NCBI RefSeq assembly: GCF_001485415.1
Contig: NZ_BCMQ01000020.1
Location: 1-60,147, forward strand
Reading direction: 5' to 3'
Source: Myroides odoratimimus
Lineage (GTDB): Bacteria; Bacteroidota; Bacteroidia; Flavobacteriales; Flavobacteriaceae
DNA: 60,147 nucleotides
Every line of letters starts with the position of its first letter. Within the stretch, counting starts at the first letter, position 1. Of the stretch, positions 16,982 through 25,943 are shown piece after piece. The translations under genes and the position numbers were made by a program. Under the pieces are notes generated by a model. It searched no databases. It saw only the letters and a program-made list of their open reading frames with translations, and was not told the origin of the DNA.

Positions 16982-18112
16982 TTACTTCGTTGGAAATATA
17001 GGACGTTCCATTTTATAGTAACTTCCTGACATTGATTCTAAAAATGCTACAATAGCTTTTATTTCTTTCTCATTTAATTTTAATGGTTTCATCAGTGGAT
17101 CTGTTAGAGGAAAGAGCGGATCTAATGCTTTCTCTTCCTCTGTAGGATCTATCATGTGCATCCCACTATTATACAGATTCACTATTCCTTCTAAGTCATC
17201 CATTAACCCATTATGCATCCATGGCTTAGTCACTAATAGATCTCTTAAAGAAGGAGTTTTAAATTTCCCTACATCTTCTGCTTTTTTGGTATGTAAGTAC
17301 AGTCCTAAATCTTCGTACTCTCTCTTATAATATGTCAACCCTATATTGTGAAAAGACTCATCAGTAAGATATTTCCCATGATGACAATTCATACATCCTG
17401 CCTTAGTTCTAAATAAGTGCATTCCATATATCTCTTGTTCTGTTAGGTACTGATACTCCCCTTGTATAAACTTATCGAAACGACTAGGCTGACTTTTGAT
17501 TGTCTTTTGAAAAGTAGCTATTGCACCCACTATTCTTTCATAAGTCACTTTATCATCTCCGTAAGTTTCTTTAAACAAGGGTTTGTACTCTTTATACTTG
17601 CTTAACTTCGCAGGTAGTGATTTGACATCCATATCCATTTCGTGATGAGCAGATAAAGGTCCCATCGCTTGCTCTTCTAACGTTAATGCTCTACCATCCC
17701 AAAAGAAAGAACTACGCTCAGCAATATTGTATAAAGAAGGAGTATTCCTAGCTCCTAATAAATGATCATTCCCCAGTGATACCTGTCTATGGTCTGTCCA
17801 TCCCATTTCAGGATCGTGACAAGAGCTACAAGATATCTGATTAGACTTTGATAACTTAGGGTCAAAGAACAGTGCCTTACCTAATACCACTTCTGGCAAA
17901 TCTTGTGTCTCATAGTATAATGTATCTACCTCTATTGCCCCAAACTCTTTCCATTCTACACTCTTATCTATTATCGGACTAGGCCAATAGCTTATAGGTC
18001 TTTTATATTGATCCGTAATCTCTGTGTATTCAGAAACTGATCTTACTTCGAAATTAGTGTATCCTATGAATAGTAAAACCGCCCCAATAATAACACCTAT
18101 CTTTTTTTTCAT
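16982..18112 (-). CDS. di-heme cytochrome c peroxidase / MauG-family protein (unit B)
   Basis: 376 residues with an N-terminal hydrophobic signal/anchor. Heme sites are CSSCH (Cys95, Cys98, His99) and CMNCH (Cys240, Cys243, His244). ARNTPSLYN, GAIATFQKTIKSQPSR, GMHLFRTK and SGMHMIDPT are shared word for word with the unit A enzyme. The two are close paralogues that differ mainly in the N-terminal 60 residues and a few surface stretches. The gene is last in its unit, 16 bp behind the DUF6850-like gene, and is followed by a strong terminator. Peroxide reduction or oxidative modification of a partner protein are both possible. Confidence 0.9.
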   Translation of the reverse strand: MKKKIGVIIGAVLLFIGYTNFEVRSVSEYTEITDQYKRPISYWPSPIIDKSVEWKEFGAIEVDTLYYETQDLPEVVLGKALFFDPKLSKSNQISCSSCHDPEMGWTDHRQVSLGNDHLLGARNTPSLYNIAERSSFFWDGRALTLEEQAMGPLSAHHEMDMDVKSLPAKLSKYKEYKPLFKETYGDDKVTYERIVGAIATFQKTIKSQPSRFDKFIQGEYQYLTEQEIYGMHLFRTKAGCMNCHHGKYLTDESFHNIGLTYYKREYEDLGLYLHTKKAEDVGKFKTPSLRDLLVTKPWMHNGLMDDLEGIVNLYNSGMHMIDPTEEEKALDPLFPLTDPLMKPLKLNEKEIKAIVAFLESMSGSYYKMERPIFPTK

Positions 18113-18128
18113 CTATCTTCTCTCTCTT

Positions 18129-19646
18129 TTAAAACGTAATTCCTAAACTCATCATCACACTACTGTTGTTTTGAAACTGCTTATAGTTTTGGAAATAATA
18201 CTCTCCACCTACAAATACATCTATTACTTTCGGCAAAGCAAAATCATAACGAACCTTAAAGCTTCCTTCCCAATACTCTGCGATCTGAACAGCATAGTTA
18301 TCAAGTAGCATTTGATTTATAGCATTGCTATTTCCATAATTAAAAGCAGCCTTTTCTTTAGCAGTTTGTCTTACCTTCCAATTAGACGTTACTGTCAATA
18401 GGCTTCTATCTTTAAATGTGTACATCCATTGCAAATCTGCTCCTATATAGGTATACTGAATATCTGTTTTAGTATAAGGCTTTTTATAACGCTCTACCTC
18501 TTGAGATATTCCTATATACGGTAAGATACTATACACACTATTTAAAGTTTCATACTTAAATACTCCACTTAATCTAAGACTCTTATTCTCGTATTTATAT
18601 TGTTCTTCTTGCCCTATCTTTAAATAGTTTGTAACGCTCACATTGACAAACAAATTCTCTGTACCCTTTCTCGTCTTCATGTTCCCATCTAAGCGAACAC
18701 CTAACTGAGTAGCCTGTACATCAAATAGCTTCCCTATAGACAAAAAGTGTTCTACCTCTTTAATTTTAGAAACTTGCAGATCATAAAAATCAGGTAGTAA
18801 CTTCTCAAAACTAAAAATATTCATTCCCACTGTGGCAAACCACTTCTTCTGAGAAGTATCATATACTTGTAGAGAAGTGCCATACCTCCAACCATCATAA
18901 TAAGCCTCTCTTCTTTTTCCTTTCAATAGATTATTGAAGTTTCCCATTCCACTCATCTCATATATCACAGGAAATCCAGTAGGACTATAAAAGTCCATCT
19001 TGTGTTTCTGTGTATATTTCTCTATTGAGGTATTTACCCCTATAGTAAAAAGCTCCTTAAATACTCTACTCACCCCTATATTCCCTCCTAATCGAGCAGA
19101 GAGGTTCTTAGGTCTAGGGTCTATATTACGGTATTCCATCTTCGCTTTATAAAAACCAGAGATACCGATATTGTACTTTCCTAATCGTTGGGCATAACCA
19201 CCTTCGATGTGATAATCTTCATACTTAATATCTCCTCCTACGCTATCAGCTACCACATACGGAAATATTAAGTCGTAATCTGCACTCTCATTCCACATTA
19301 CATCTCTACGCTTACCCTGTTGATAAGTAGCACTGCCCCACACAGCACTATGCTTATCTAATTTATGGTAAGCTTCAGCTTGAAAAGACAAATCATCTCT
19401 GTTTTTGCCCTCTTGAGCTAAAGTTGTTTCATTCTTACTATTCTGCTTTGCGATTTCGAAAGAAGTTAAACTGTACTTTCTATAGTCTAAATAGTGAGAT
19501 GGATTGACATAAATAGGTTCTTCAAAATGACGTATTACATCTTGCTTCTCCTTTACTTTTATTGCCAATGAATCTGACTGCTGACCATATCCCAATACAG
19601 TACTCAACAATGACAAGAAACATAACCCAAAATGAAAGTGCTTCAT
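18129..19646 (-). CDS. DUF6850-like outer-membrane beta-barrel protein (unit B)
   Basis: 505 residues. A signal peptide ends near LGYGQQ. A long series of amphipathic beta strands follows, ending in SSVMMSLGITF with the terminal Phe typical of outer-membrane proteins. Shared landmarks with the unit A copy are the HxAVWGSATYQQGKRRDVMW-type segment and YRNIDPRPKNLSARLG. Elsewhere the two differ widely. The start here is a normal ATG. The position in the operon is the same: 10 bp after the DUF4876-like gene and 16 bp before the peroxidase gene. No known function; an outer-membrane partner or pore for the same ligand is inference. Confidence 0.8.
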   Translation of the reverse strand: MKHFHFGLCFLSLLSTVLGYGQQSDSLAIKVKEKQDVIRHFEEPIYVNPSHYLDYRKYSLTSFEIAKQNSKNETTLAQEGKNRDDLSFQAEAYHKLDKHSAVWGSATYQQGKRRDVMWNESADYDLIFPYVVADSVGGDIKYEDYHIEGGYAQRLGKYNIGISGFYKAKMEYRNIDPRPKNLSARLGGNIGVSRVFKELFTIGVNTSIEKYTQKHKMDFYSPTGFPVIYEMSGMGNFNNLLKGKRREAYYDGWRYGTSLQVYDTSQKKWFATVGMNIFSFEKLLPDFYDLQVSKIKEVEHFLSIGKLFDVQATQLGVRLDGNMKTRKGTENLFVNVSVTNYLKIGQEEQYKYENKSLRLSGVFKYETLNSVYSILPYIGISQEVERYKKPYTKTDIQYTYIGADLQWMYTFKDRSLLTVTSNWKVRQTAKEKAAFNYGNSNAINQMLLDNYAVQIAEYWEGSFKVRYDFALPKVIDVFVGGEYYFQNYKQFQNNSSVMMSLGITF

Positions 19647-19656
19647 ACTACACTAA

Positions 19657-20880
19657 TTAATATTTAAATAATGACGGTCTTACTGCAGGTGCAAAGTCAA
19701 CTGTCGAATTATTAGTATCTTTTAGAACATTGTTCCCTGCTGCATTTTTACCTATTACATTTCTTCTTACAGCCTTACCATATCTTCCTTCATCCCCTAC
19801 ATGCTGTGTGATATAAGTATATCCCATATCTACTGATGGAGATGTTACATTCCACATATACTCATCTGCAATACCTAAGTTTACAGCATCTACTATCCAT
19901 GAGTTTGGAATTTTAATAGCAGAATCTACACTTGGATATACTTCTCCTCCGAATATCATTTCGTACTCATAATCATATATATTATCTACTACTAACTTCT
20001 CCGTTGTCATTCCCTCAGGCATTTTTACTAAAGCATAAGCATAACTTCCTTGAATATTAATCACTAATTCATCGTGAATCGTAATCATTTTAGCAGCTTT
20101 TAACCCTACTGCATCATGTACTCCATCTCTAAAATTCTGAAACTCTGCGTTAGTCAAATCAATTGAGTTGCTGTTAAATTCTTTATGGTTAATAGCATTC
20201 TCTGCAAAGATTACCGATTTGCCTGGCTCTACTGGGTGGTCTTTTCCTTTACCTGGGAACTGTAAAATAGCTCCAGCAGACAATGCCTCACTCATAATAT
20301 TAGGTGTATAATCTTGCTTATCGTTTGTCATAAACTTAGATTGTACAAATAACATTCCGTCTAAATACAATACCTCATCAGAGTTATTTGTTATTTTGAA
20401 GTATTGGTCATCTGTATACTGAAGTCCTTGTGGTGTCTTAGTCCCTGCGAAAAATACCTCTTCTATTACAAAACCTGTACTACTTGTTTTAAATACGATA
20501 TCGATAGCCTTAGTCATTTCTCTACCCGAGATCACTACACCTTTAATAAAGTTACCTACTTTACTCTCCTCTACTACACCATTTACCTTATGTGTGATTA
20601 CACCTTCTACTGTGATATCATAAGTACCTGTAGGAAGTGCTTTCTGTATTTTCTTATCTCCTTCATATACTAACTCTGTTTTCTTATTAGAGTTTAGTTC
20701 TGTCAACTTGATAGTCATCTGTTTTATCTCTTCTATCTTCGCACCTTGAGGATCATTAATCCAGAATGTTACGAAAGTCTGCTCATCCCCTGTCATATTG
20801 CTATTGTCATCAGAAGAACAAGCATTAAAACCTAATACCACTAGTAGTAAGCATAATGATTGTAAAAGTCGTTTTATCAT
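19657..20880 (-). CDS. DUF4876-like lipoprotein (unit B)
   Basis: 407 residues. The signal ends in FNAC (Cys21), followed by Ser-Ser-Asp-Asp-Asn, the acidic context expected for surface lipoproteins. The layout equals that of the unit A copy: an N-terminal beta domain, then FKITNNSDEVLYLDGMLFVQ and VEPGKSVIFAENAINHK (lamin-tail-like). The block NSWIVDAVNLGIADEY contains Trp328, and the protein closes with RYGKAVRRNVIG and KDTNNSTVDF. Between these blocks conservation is low. It is 12 bp downstream of its receptor gene. A ligand-capturing or enzyme-partner role is inferred only from position. Confidence 0.8.
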   Translation of the reverse strand: MIKRLLQSLCLLLVVLGFNACSSDDNSNMTGDEQTFVTFWINDPQGAKIEEIKQMTIKLTELNSNKKTELVYEGDKKIQKALPTGTYDITVEGVITHKVNGVVEESKVGNFIKGVVISGREMTKAIDIVFKTSSTGFVIEEVFFAGTKTPQGLQYTDDQYFKITNNSDEVLYLDGMLFVQSKFMTNDKQDYTPNIMSEALSAGAILQFPGKGKDHPVEPGKSVIFAENAINHKEFNSNSIDLTNAEFQNFRDGVHDAVGLKAAKMITIHDELVINIQGSYAYALVKMPEGMTTEKLVVDNIYDYEYEMIFGGEVYPSVDSAIKIPNSWIVDAVNLGIADEYMWNVTSPSVDMGYTYITQHVGDEGRYGKAVRRNVIGKNAAGNNVLKDTNNSTVDFAPAVRPSLFKY

Positions 20881-20892
20881 TTTTATAAGTAT

Positions 20893-23721
20893 TTATAGAT
20901 TAAAATTTATTTCCATTCCGAAGTAAGGGTCTCTTAGTCCCTTTCTATTTACCTTAGTCCCATTCACAGAATATGGAGCATAGTAGGTAAATAACTTATT
21001 AGCGAACATAGACACTGTGATCTGCTTGTTTCTAAAACTCTTAGATAGCTTTAAGTTCACATCCATCAGCATAGGTGTTCTCCTAGATTTATCTGCATTG
21101 CTATGTTGTGGGATTACTAATTGTTCTAATAATGTTCCCTTTGCCTCTTCTGCATCATAAGGTCGTAATTCTCCATCTACTCCTACATAGTAGCTAGGCA
21201 TTCCATTCATCGGTTCATTCTTTGCTAAGTAGTACCAGTTAAACTGAAATGAAGTAGAGAATTGTAAATCTAGTTTAGGGATATAGGTATCTAATAATAG
21301 ATTACTATTTAGCTGTTCGTATTTGCTCTTAGGTTCCATTTCATCGTATAGTCCTAGGTACGGATAAGGCTTACCATTCACATTTGCATTAGAGTTACCA
21401 CGTCTATAAGTTGGCAAACTATTGCCCTGTTTAGTTCTAAACCATGCCCCATTAATTGTAACACGAGTATTAATAACAGGAATTCTATTAGAACTATACT
21501 GAAACTCTATTCCTTCCTTATCTGTTCTACTACCATTACGAGAGAAATTGTATAAGAAGTTTTCATTAAATTGTTCATAAGGAAGATCCTCTTTATTCGG
21601 TACACTTGTGATATGATCATGATCTATACTAGAAGTATCATATCTCTTATAATCAAAGATTCCATACTGGTTCATCGTTCTAAACCCGTTGCTCATTCTT
21701 TCTTTAAACACCGTAAAAGTCAGCTGATGAAAACCCCAATTCAAATCTAACCTAGCCTCTAGCTTATTGTTTAAGGCAGGAGTCAATGCTTTGTTCTGTG
21801 GGTCAAAAACGCTCGTTTTATAATTAACTGTACGATAATCAGGATTACTGTGAAAATAGTTTAACTGCTGAACGTCTCTATAATATTTCTCAGGATAAAG
21901 AAGATTTAGGTCAGGGAATAATCTCTGCTGTCCCCATCCTAACGTTAAGTCTACTTTTGCTTCCTTATTCGCTACTACAAAAGAGGGCAATGTCCATTGT
22001 ACATTCACACGTGGATCGATATACATCTTTCCACTCATAGTGAAATCATTAGACAAGTTTTGCATAATAGATCCTCTCGCACCTAATGCTAATGTTAGAC
22101 CGTGTTGTCCAAATTTCGCAGAAGAAATATGCTCTGCAAACAAAGCCGTCGTTACATAAGCAGGAATATCCTTATATGCTCTATTTCTATAAGTAGATTT
22201 AGGATCTAAAGGCTTATAGATATCATAGACCTGACCTCTACCGTTATTCTTACTATACTGCCAATCAATACCAGCACGTATATCTGTAGAAATAGCAGAC
22301 ATCTTATAACGAAATGCACTCACTACCTTAGCGAAGATATCTAGTGGCTTACCATCTACTACACTCTCTGCAATATAATTAGCCGTAGGAAAAAAACCAT
22401 CGTACTCACCATCCACAGTAGAAAGTGGTAGTGCTGTAGCTGCCTCTAGCTGTACAAACTTTGTCTGGTTAATCTTATCGAAACGTTGATTAAACGTAGT
22501 CTGTAATTCTATACTTCTAAAGAAAGATTCATTTCTACTCTCATAAGTCACTATATTACTCAGACTATAGAACTGATTATCCACTTTATATTTATTCGCA
22601 CCTGTCAGGTCAATATCTGGATCAGACTTAGCGTCATCTATAGACCCTGTATAACTTAGGTTAGATACCCAAGAGAACAATCCTCCATTGTTTAAATTCT
22701 TATCCTTACTCACACGTACAGTACCTGTCACACGCTTATAACTCTCTAAATCATTGCGAGGTTCTGGTTTAGCATTTAGATAATCTAACCCTACATTTAC
22801 CTTAAAGCTACTATCCTTAGATTCAAAACCTTTATTAACCGCAAATAGTTTACTATATCCATCTGCTTTAAAACGTGCTTGCCATTTAGAATATCCACTC
22901 TTCTTCGTGATCTTTACTACACCAGAAGTAAGGTTACCATATTCTACAGAAGGGATTCCTCTTATGATTTCTACTTTCTCTATTTGGTCTGTTGATATTG
23001 TACGCATATCAACACCTGAGCTAATATTGATATTCTTATTAACACCTGACGAAACATTATCCATATAGCCATAAGTATACTGAAGGTTTGCACCCGAGTT
23101 CAGTTGGGCTCCATCTACTACAAATAAAGTCCCAAGAGAAGAAGTGTCATATTGTTTATTTCCAACACCCCCTATATTAGAGCTTACTCTACCTACTTCT
23201 CTCAGCTGTATTTTATTGACACCGCCTAGGTACGGATCTTGTGCTCTACCCCCAGGTATTAATTCCATTAAGTCAGTAAAACTAGAAGGCTGTAGATGTT
23301 GCATAGCTCTTCTATTAATCACAGAAGTACTCGTAAGTCCCGTTCCTTCCTTAGCTGTAATCACGACTTCTTCTAATTGATTCGTTTCAGCTTTTAAGAC
23401 AACTGTAAGGTTATTGTGCGTTAAGGTATTTAGCTTTTGACTGTAAAAAGAATAACTGATGTGCTGTACTTCTAAAAGATAGTTATCAGGTACTAGTTTA
23501 AAAGTTACTTCACCTGCCTCATTGGTAAGTTCTAAGACAGACTCCTTATCACTTTTTAGCATCACCACCGCTGTAGGAATAGCCATTCCATACTCATTCT
23601 GCACTTTGATAGAGATAGGAGAACGAGTATTCTGCCCATAACTGAGAAAGTGAATGAATAACGATAAGATAATAATAGTTAGTTGGGTTGGTCGTGTGAT
23701 AATAGTAAAGTGTTTGAGCAT
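20893..23721 (-). CDS. TonB-dependent outer-membrane receptor (unit B)
   Basis: 942 residues from the ATG at 23721; a GTG directly before it would add one residue. It has a signal peptide (to YGQ), a carboxypeptidase-regulatory-like domain, a TonB-box-like LEEVVITAKEG and a plug with QHLQPSSFTDLMELIPGG and KVEIIRGIPSVEYGNLTSG. The barrel ends in RDPYFGMEINFNL. Plug and C-terminal strands match the unit A receptor closely. The barrel middle and the plug loop after PGG differ, including an added stretch rich in Gly and Asn here. This suggests the same mechanism but another ligand or variant. A TTG-N20-TACATTTG promoter precedes it. Confidence 0.9.
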   Translation of the reverse strand: MLKHFTIITRPTQLTIIILSLFIHFLSYGQNTRSPISIKVQNEYGMAIPTAVVMLKSDKESVLELTNEAGEVTFKLVPDNYLLEVQHISYSFYSQKLNTLTHNNLTVVLKAETNQLEEVVITAKEGTGLTSTSVINRRAMQHLQPSSFTDLMELIPGGRAQDPYLGGVNKIQLREVGRVSSNIGGVGNKQYDTSSLGTLFVVDGAQLNSGANLQYTYGYMDNVSSGVNKNINISSGVDMRTISTDQIEKVEIIRGIPSVEYGNLTSGVVKITKKSGYSKWQARFKADGYSKLFAVNKGFESKDSSFKVNVGLDYLNAKPEPRNDLESYKRVTGTVRVSKDKNLNNGGLFSWVSNLSYTGSIDDAKSDPDIDLTGANKYKVDNQFYSLSNIVTYESRNESFFRSIELQTTFNQRFDKINQTKFVQLEAATALPLSTVDGEYDGFFPTANYIAESVVDGKPLDIFAKVVSAFRYKMSAISTDIRAGIDWQYSKNNGRGQVYDIYKPLDPKSTYRNRAYKDIPAYVTTALFAEHISSAKFGQHGLTLALGARGSIMQNLSNDFTMSGKMYIDPRVNVQWTLPSFVVANKEAKVDLTLGWGQQRLFPDLNLLYPEKYYRDVQQLNYFHSNPDYRTVNYKTSVFDPQNKALTPALNNKLEARLDLNWGFHQLTFTVFKERMSNGFRTMNQYGIFDYKRYDTSSIDHDHITSVPNKEDLPYEQFNENFLYNFSRNGSRTDKEGIEFQYSSNRIPVINTRVTINGAWFRTKQGNSLPTYRRGNSNANVNGKPYPYLGLYDEMEPKSKYEQLNSNLLLDTYIPKLDLQFSTSFQFNWYYLAKNEPMNGMPSYYVGVDGELRPYDAEEAKGTLLEQLVIPQHSNADKSRRTPMLMDVNLKLSKSFRNKQITVSMFANKLFTYYAPYSVNGTKVNRKGLRDPYFGMEINFNL

Positions 23722-23746
23722 CACGACTGTATTATGTTTTATGGGA

Positions 23747-23777
23747 CAAATGTATAATCTAAAATCATTCTAAACAA
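23747..23777 (-). promoter_or_regulatory. promoter of unit B
   Basis: The minus strand has TTG (23777-23775), a 20-bp spacer and TACATTTG (23754-23747), a near-ideal Bacteroidota promoter. The start of transcription would fall about 20 bases before the receptor ATG at 23721. Confidence 0.7.
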
Positions 23778-23958
23778 TATTATTTAGAAGTAATTTAAAT
23801 AACAAAACTCAAAATACAGTCAAACAAGCTTTTAACTGACAAAAATTAACATTTAAACTCAAATCAATCTAAATAAAACAATGACTCATTCCTTAATATA
23901 TCTTCAATTATGGCAGAAAAAGTACGTTATGTGTCATTTATACATCATAAAGCCTTCT

Positions 23959-23966
23959 TACCTTTG
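23959..23966 (+). promoter_or_regulatory. -7 box of the GlxA-type regulator
   Basis: TACCTTTG matches TAnnTTTG exactly and lies 25 bp before the ATG at 23992. It therefore argues against the upstream in-frame ATG at 23881. No clear -33 TTG is present. Confidence 0.5.
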
Positions 23967-23991
23967 TCTTATCATTAAACATGATAGCAGT

Positions 23992-24996
23992 ATGAATACC
24001 CCACTACATCATATCGGATTTCTATTATTACCTCAAGTACAGCTACTGGACTTCGCAGGGCCGAGTGATGTATTCAATACTGCTAATCAAATCATGGTTC
24101 GCACAGCTACATCCGCACTTACTCAATATCAAATCCACTTAATCTCTGGAACAGTAGACAAAAGTGTACTTACTAGTGCAGGCATTAGTGTACAGTGTGA
24201 TTATACCATTTATGACCAACATATTCCATTAGATACGTTACTCATCGCTGGGTCTAAGGCAGACCTAACGCATGACTATGATCCTGCTGTATTGCATTGG
24301 ATAAAGGGAATACAACCTACTGTAAAGCGTATAGGTTCTATCTGTATAGGAGCTTTTTTACTAGCCAAAACAGGATTATTAACCAATAAAAAAGTAACTA
24401 CACACTGGCAATATGCTAAAGTGCTTCAAGATACTTACCCTTCTATTCGACTGACCTATGATCACTTTTATATCAAAGATGACAATATCTATACTTCTGG
24501 AGGAATTACTTCTGGTATAGACTTAGCTCTAGCCTTAATAGAAGAGGACAATGGATATACCCTAGCCTCTGATGTATCACGATATCTAGTAGTAAATCTA
24601 AAAAGAACAAACACACAAGAACTCTATAGTACATTAATACCCACTGATATAGAACTAACTCCTTTAGTTAGAAAAGTAAAACAGTATATCACAGATCATC
24701 TAACTCAGCAAGCAGTGACTATTGCAGAACTTGCAGATCATGTCTATATGAGTGAACGCAACTTTTCTAGGGTATTTAAGAAAGAAACAGGAATGACTCC
24801 AGGTGCTTTTAATGACTGTGTGAGAATAGAATATGCTAAGCGTTTATTAGAATCTACAACTTACTCTATAGTAGAAATAGCTACTCAAGTAGGATATACT
24901 TCTGATCATGTATTTAGAAAAGCATTTGTCAAACTAGTCAAAGTCACTCCTACTCATTATAGAAGTGTTTTCCAATCTACGAGAATTAACCTTTAG
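23992..24996 (+). CDS. GlxA-type transcriptional regulator (DJ-1/PfpI domain plus AraC HTH)
   Basis: 334 residues from the ATG at 23992. The frame is open from 23881, but the extra 37 residues are not family-like and a promoter box lies between. The N-terminal DJ-1/PfpI-like domain (about 5-190) begins HIGFLLLPQVQLLDFAGPSD and contains GSICIGAFLLAKTG, where the nucleophile-elbow Cys sits. The C-terminal AraC domain has TIAELADHVYMSERNFSRVF and SIVEIATQVGYTSDHVFRKA. Members sense small metabolites and often control catabolic genes. It is divergent from unit B and followed by another DJ-1 protein, so either is a candidate target. Confidence 0.88.
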   Translation: MNTPLHHIGFLLLPQVQLLDFAGPSDVFNTANQIMVRTATSALTQYQIHLISGTVDKSVLTSAGISVQCDYTIYDQHIPLDTLLIAGSKADLTHDYDPAVLHWIKGIQPTVKRIGSICIGAFLLAKTGLLTNKKVTTHWQYAKVLQDTYPSIRLTYDHFYIKDDNIYTSGGITSGIDLALALIEEDNGYTLASDVSRYLVVNLKRTNTQELYSTLIPTDIELTPLVRKVKQYITDHLTQQAVTIAELADHVYMSERNFSRVFKKETGMTPGAFNDCVRIEYAKRLLESTTYSIVEIATQVGYTSDHVFRKAFVKLVKVTPTHYRSVFQSTRINL

Positions 24997-25098
24997 CATT
25001 TAGTTACCCAACTAAATAATCACGAATAACCTAAGACAATACCGATATCGAAGCCAACCTTCGACAGATCTCCTATTGCCTTTTATCAACAGTAAAAT

Positions 25099-25710
25099 AT
25101 GACAACAACAAACCGCCCCCTTAATGTAGCCTTTATCATTTTTGATCAAGTAGAAGTACTTGATCTAAATGGTCCATTAGATGTATTCGTCAAAGCGAAT
25201 GTACTTAAACCCAACAGTTATAATCATTACTTAGTCTCTGCTACGAAAGAAGTGGTCAAAACAGAAGCGAATACTACGCAAATAGTACCACAATACAGCT
25301 TCGAAGATTGTCCTACACCTGATATCATAGTGTTACCAGGAGCTAACCCTGACATCGTCATGAACTATCTACAAGACGAGTATTTTCAGAATACCTATAC
25401 TTCTTGGATCATAAATCAACATCAGCAAGGTGCAATGTTATTTACAGTCTGTACAGGTAGTCTACTGATGAGTAATACGGATGTATTCGATGGCTTAGAG
25501 ATAACGACACACTTTATGGCACTAGAGGCTCTTAAACAAGCTACCCCTAAAGCTAAAGTAATAACGGGTGTGCGCTATGTAGATCAAGATACTGTATTGA
25601 CTACTGCAGGTATCACAGCAGGTATAGATGGTGCTCTATACTTAGTCAGCAAACAGCTTGGTGAAGAAATAGGTCAAACGATCACCCAATTATTTGAATA
25701 CAAATCATAA
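25099..25710 (+). CDS. DJ-1/PfpI-family protein (isocyanide hydratase-like)
   Basis: 203 residues, a single DJ-1/PfpI domain. It starts NVAFIIFDQVEVLDLNGPLD, has the acidic residue expected in the pocket, and the nucleophile Cys118 in LFTVCTGSLLM. TTAGITAGIDGALYL follows, as in isocyanide hydratases and GlxA sensor domains. Possible roles are a hydratase or glyoxalase-like enzyme, or a chaperone-like stress protein. It lies 102 bp after the GlxA-type regulator, whose sensor domain is of the same fold, and ends at a strong terminator. The pair is probably one unit. Confidence 0.85.
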   Translation: MTTTNRPLNVAFIIFDQVEVLDLNGPLDVFVKANVLKPNSYNHYLVSATKEVVKTEANTTQIVPQYSFEDCPTPDIIVLPGANPDIVMNYLQDEYFQNTYTSWIINQHQQGAMLFTVCTGSLLMSNTDVFDGLEITTHFMALEALKQATPKAKVITGVRYVDQDTVLTTAGITAGIDGALYLVSKQLGEEIGQTITQLFEYKS

Positions 25711-25714
25711 AACC

Positions 25715-25745
25715 AAAAGGCGACTTAATTACTAAGTCGCCTTTT
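25715..25745 (+). terminator. terminator after the DJ-1/PfpI gene
   Basis: A 13-bp stem (25715-25727 with 25733-25745) with a 5-base loop ends in a T run right after the stop at 25710. Confidence 0.8.
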
Positions 25746-25943
25746 ATAGCTTATCAAAAAAACGAATCCAGTCATGAACAATAAAACAATCATGATAACA
25801 GTCGAATTAAAATGACTGCCTTACAGTTTCTAATTTTCTTCTAGAATATACCCATTAATTTTAGCAGTATTGATTTGTACATCTAAGACATAATTCTGTA
25901 AATCAATAATCTACTCAACAATAGATTCCCTTCTACAATCTTT

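Noticed and set aside
9982..23721. Tandem units as an assembly artefact
   Set aside because: The two copies differ at protein level throughout, including in all receptors and spacers, so they are real diverged paralogues.
23881..23991. N-terminal extension of the GlxA-type regulator
   Set aside because: The -7 box TACCTTTG at 23959-23966 lies inside it, and the added residues do not look like the family N-terminus.
25799..25818. CAGTC/GACTG inverted repeat as a terminator for the hypothetical gene at 25944
   Set aside because: The stem is 5 bp with a 10-base loop and no T run in the right place; too weak to support.
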